In this document: one piece after another, positions 62,165-64,000 of the stretch | Layout of the letters: each line of letters starts with the position of its first letter | Position numbering within the stretch: the first letter of the stretch is position 1 | Origin: Actinomycetospora endophytica | GTDB lineage: Bacteria; Actinomycetota; Actinomycetes; Mycobacteriales; Pseudonocardiaceae | Length of the DNA stretch: 64,000 bases | Assembly (NCBI RefSeq): GCF_021026375.1 | Contig: NZ_JAJNDB010000003.1 | Location: 62,001-126,000, forward strand | Direction: 5' to 3' | Translations under genes and position numbers: made by a program | The notes under the pieces: model-generated | The model's database searches: none | The model's input: the letters and a program-made list of their open reading frames with translations, nothing else | Told to the model about the DNA's origin: nothing

Positions 62165-62674
62165 ATGGCTGGTGCTTCCTCCTCCACTGCGTCCGCGGTG
62201 GCCCCGTCCGTGGGCGGGCCCACAACCGGGTCCGCGGGGCCGCCGGACCTCGGCGACCCGATGCTCCCCGCACGCCTGCGTCTCGCCATCGGCAGACTGA
62301 ACCGCCGCATCCGGGTGGACGCCGCGGCGGTCCTGCCGCCGTTGCAGACCTCCGTGCTGGTGACGCTCGAGGAGCACGAACCGCTGCGCCTCTCCGAGCT
62401 CGCCCGCCGCGAGGCGGTCACCCCGCCGACGATGAGCCGGGTGCTCGCCGCGCTCGACGACGCCGGGCTGCTGGTGCGCACGCCGGATCCGCAGGACGCG
62501 CGGTCGGCGCTCGTGGAGCTCTCGCCCGAGGGCCGCGCCATGATCGAGCGCCTGCGCACCGAGCGCACCGCGCTCCTCGCGGAACGGCTCGACCGGCTGG
62601 CGCCCGAGCACCGCGAGGCCCTGGCCGCGGCCGTGCCGGCGCTCGAAGCGCTGGTCACGCTGCCGTCCGAGTAA
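62165..62674 (+). CDS. MarR-family transcriptional regulator
   Basis: A 169-aa MarR-type winged helix protein: LPARLRLAIGRLNRRIRVDAAAVLPPLQTSVLVTLEEHEPLRLSELARREAVTPPTMSRVLAALDDAGLLVRTPDPQDARSALVELSPEG, with the DNA-recognition helix TPPTMSRVLAAL and wing D-x-R (DPQDARS). A Ala/Ser-rich 30-residue N-terminal tail is unusual. ATG 62165. It is 104 nt after coaA and upstream of the DinB gene. Ligand and targets unknown; the downstream DinB gene is a plausible target. Confidence 0.92.
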   Translation: MAGASSSTASAVAPSVGGPTTGSAGPPDLGDPMLPARLRLAIGRLNRRIRVDAAAVLPPLQTSVLVTLEEHEPLRLSELARREAVTPPTMSRVLAALDDAGLLVRTPDPQDARSALVELSPEGRAMIERLRTERTALLAERLDRLAPEHREALAAAVPALEALVTLPSE

Positions 62675-62789
62675 CCCGGACGGGTTGTCGCACGGCACCC
62701 GGCCGGGCATGCTCGGGCGTCGCCCCCTCCGGGTGCGGCGTCCCACGGGGACGACGCCGGGTCCGGGATCACCCGACGGCGGGACTTCA

Positions 62790-63374
62790 GTGAGCTTCGC
62801 AAACCACGACACCACGGACATCGCGCCCACCCCCGGTGCGCCCGTGGTCTTCCGCGCCCCGGTCCGGCGCCTGCAGCCGCCCCAGGTCGCGGACGAGCGC
62901 GAGTCGCTCGAGGGCTGGCTGGACTACTACCGCGCCCAGGTCGTCCTCGCGCTCGACGGCCTGCCCGCCGACGCCCTGCGCCGTCGGGTCCCCGAGACCG
63001 GACCCAGCCTCACCGGGATCGTCAAGCACCTGACCGATCTCGAGCGGACGTGGCTGGTCGAGCGCTGGGGCGAGCGCGGTGGCCGCACGAGCCACTCCTT
63101 CAGCCACATCGACGACTCCGACGAGGCCTTCCGCGTCAGCGACCTCGACGATCCCGAGGCCCTGGTCGGGGCCTACCAGGAGGTCTGTGAGAAGGGCCGG
63201 GACGCCCTGGCCGGCGCCGAGTCCCTGGACGACGCGGTGCGCGACGACCGCCGCGGCCACATCGAGCTGCGCTGGATCCTGCTCAACCTGATCACCGAGA
63301 CCGCACGGCGCTCGGGACAGGCGCAGGCACTCCGCGAGGTGTTGCTGGCCGCGGAGGAAGGCCGGGCACCGTGA
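62790..63374 (+). CDS. DinB/DUF664 family protein (mycothiol-transferase-like)
   Basis: A 194-aa DinB-superfamily four-helix protein: ESLEGWLDYYRAQVVLALDGLPADALRRRVPETGPSLTGIVKHLTDLERTWLVERWGER, with the metal-type His in KHL, then DLDDPEALVGAYQEVCEKGRDALAGAESLDDAVRDD and the third His in GHIELRWILLNLITETARRSGQAQALREVLLA (His in the RRGHIELR and WILLNLI-E-T-ARRSG pattern). The family includes mycothiol-dependent transferases. GTG 62790 was chosen as the first codon before the conserved part. The 3' end overlaps the opposing extradiol dioxygenase gene by 83 bp. Confidence 0.85.
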   Translation: MSFANHDTTDIAPTPGAPVVFRAPVRRLQPPQVADERESLEGWLDYYRAQVVLALDGLPADALRRRVPETGPSLTGIVKHLTDLERTWLVERWGERGGRTSHSFSHIDDSDEAFRVSDLDDPEALVGAYQEVCEKGRDALAGAESLDDAVRDDRRGHIELRWILLNLITETARRSGQAQALREVLLAAEEGRAP

Positions 63375-64000
63375 ACGACGTCCCCAGCCCCATCCCCGTG
63401 ATCCATTCCGGCACCGGCTCGTAGGCGGTGGCCGCCAGCCGGCCGCCGACGGCCGCGAGGCCCACGAGCCACGTCCGGATCTCCTGACCGCCGCTGCCCG
63501 CGGCGGACTCGATGCCGTCGTGACCGAGCGCGGCGACGGCGTCCAGGTCGCCCTCGGCGAGCCGGTCGAGGAACCAGCGGTCCCAGCCCGCGTTCACCGG
63601 GGCGTCGGGATCACCGGCCATGGCGCGCACCTTCGGTTCCCGCGCGGCCGCGAACCCGACGGCGTCGCGGCGCCCGTGGATGAGGGCGGACCGCCGCTCG
63701 CCGACGACGGCCGGGTCGCGGGGGTCGTTGGAGGGCAGCCAGTGCGACAGGCCGCCGCTCGCCACGACGAGCACGCGGTGGGCCAGTGGGGCGCGGCGCA
63801 GCGCGTCGCCCAGCGCCCGGCCCAGGGCCACGCAGCGCGCGGGGGTGGGCAGCGGGGGCGCGGCGGTGTTGAGCACGAGCGGGACGATCGGGGTCTCGGC
63901 GCCGTCCCCGAGGGCCATCTCGTAGCTCTGCACGATCCCGTGGTCGACGGTGAGCGAGTACGACAGCGCGAGGTCGAACCCGGCGGCGGCCACCGCGTCG
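63292..64000 (-). CDS. Class III extradiol dioxygenase (MhpB-like), partial
   Basis: The C-terminal 235 or so residues of a minus-strand gene running off the right edge. It matches 3-(2,3-dihydroxyphenyl)propionate 1,2-dioxygenase (MhpB): FDLALSYSLTVDHGIVQSYEMALG, PIVPLVLNTAAPPLPTPARCVALGRAL, RVLVVASGGLSHWLPSNDPRD (active-site His) and ATAYEPVPEWITGMGLGTSFT. MhpB opens the catechol ring in phenylpropionate degradation using non-heme Fe(II). About 26 extra residues after GMGLGTSF extend into the 3' end of the convergent DinB gene. The start is outside the window. Confidence 0.9.
   Translation of the reverse strand, partial: DAVAAAGFDLALSYSLTVDHGIVQSYEMALGDGAETPIVPLVLNTAAPPLPTPARCVALGRALGDALRRAPLAHRVLVVASGGLSHWLPSNDPRDPAVVGERRSALIHGRRDAVGFAAAREPKVRAMAGDPDAPVNAGWDRWFLDRLAEGDLDAVAALGHDGIESAAGSGGQEIRTWLVGLAAVGGRLAATAYEPVPEWITGMGLGTSFTVPGLPPRPATPRGVPAPVPSAVRSR

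Overview
The window is about 64 kb of chromosome from a very GC-rich actinomycete. The evidence is heavy GTG start use, many starts 5-8 nt behind a TANNNT-like -10 (leaderless style), F420/mycothiol-type enzyme families, a 13E12/DUF222 HNH protein behind a mycobacterial-type SOS box, and the block gcvH-garA-ftsR-(bifunctional nuclease)-resR-gcvP known from mycobacteria and relatives. I infer Pseudonocardiales (Pseudonocardia/Actinomycetospora-like). I saw no rRNA, tRNA, CRISPR array or insertion sequence.

Layout. 1-4.4 kb: edge of a GDT1/TMEM165-type transporter, DedA protein, RibD-like reductase, VOC protein, then a Cys/His leader peptide upstream of an NtaA/DszA-type flavin monooxygenase and two small membrane proteins. 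4.6-13.4 kb: UvrA-like ABC ATPase; a three-gene operon for heme-dependent oxidative N-demethylation (DmmA-like protein, PDR-type reductase, DUF3445 enzyme); short SerA; large GT-C-like membrane protein. 13.4-19.8 kb: isochorismatase-like hydrolase divergent from an overlapping three-gene operon (acyl-CoA dehydrogenase, archaeal-NadM-like nucleotidyltransferase, ApgM-like phosphomutase), then DUF1330, DHA2 exporter and HD protein. 20-24 kb: P-loop kinase divergent from an SOS-box HNH/DUF222 gene, UPF0158 and cupin. 24-31.7 kb: enoyl-CoA hydratase and F420-type LLM enzyme, a 52-aa zinc ribbon coupled to tryptophan 2,3-dioxygenase, amino-acid permease, YegP, DUF1684, and a lipoprotein directly followed in the same frame by a class F sortase.

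31.7-44.6 kb: GNAT, SDR, amidohydrolase plus MpaB-like oxygenase divergent from a FadR-type GntR regulator, acyl-CoA dehydrogenase, a NarL-type two-component pair, membrane methyltransferase-like proteins, VOC, SDR, YqeY, TauE exporter, S4 protein and an orphan DUF742 protein with three GRTGARF repeats. 44.6-48 kb: selD, MDR oxidoreductase, 3-hydroxybutyrate dehydrogenase-like SDR, CDP-alcohol phosphatidyltransferase. 48-55 kb: the glycine-cleavage/GarA block, with a tandem glycine riboswitch before gcvP and a compound inverted repeat after it. 55-64 kb: USP, FAD amine-oxidase-like protein, two CNNM/CorC-type CBS membrane proteins, PPOX-type flavoprotein, SDR, pantothenate kinase, MarR, DinB, and a right-edge MhpB-type extradiol dioxygenase.

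The most unusual signals are: (i) two homologous 46-bp palindromes of identical geometry about 9.4 kb apart, each holding the stop codon of its upstream gene at the same position; (ii) the lipoprotein-sortase junction, where no ATG/GTG/TTG start exists before the sortase's membrane anchor; (iii) the HVDLxR leader peptide; (iv) the SOS-box HNH gene; (v) the DUF742 protein with GRTGARF repeats; and (vi) the ACAD/NadM-like/ApgM-like operon.
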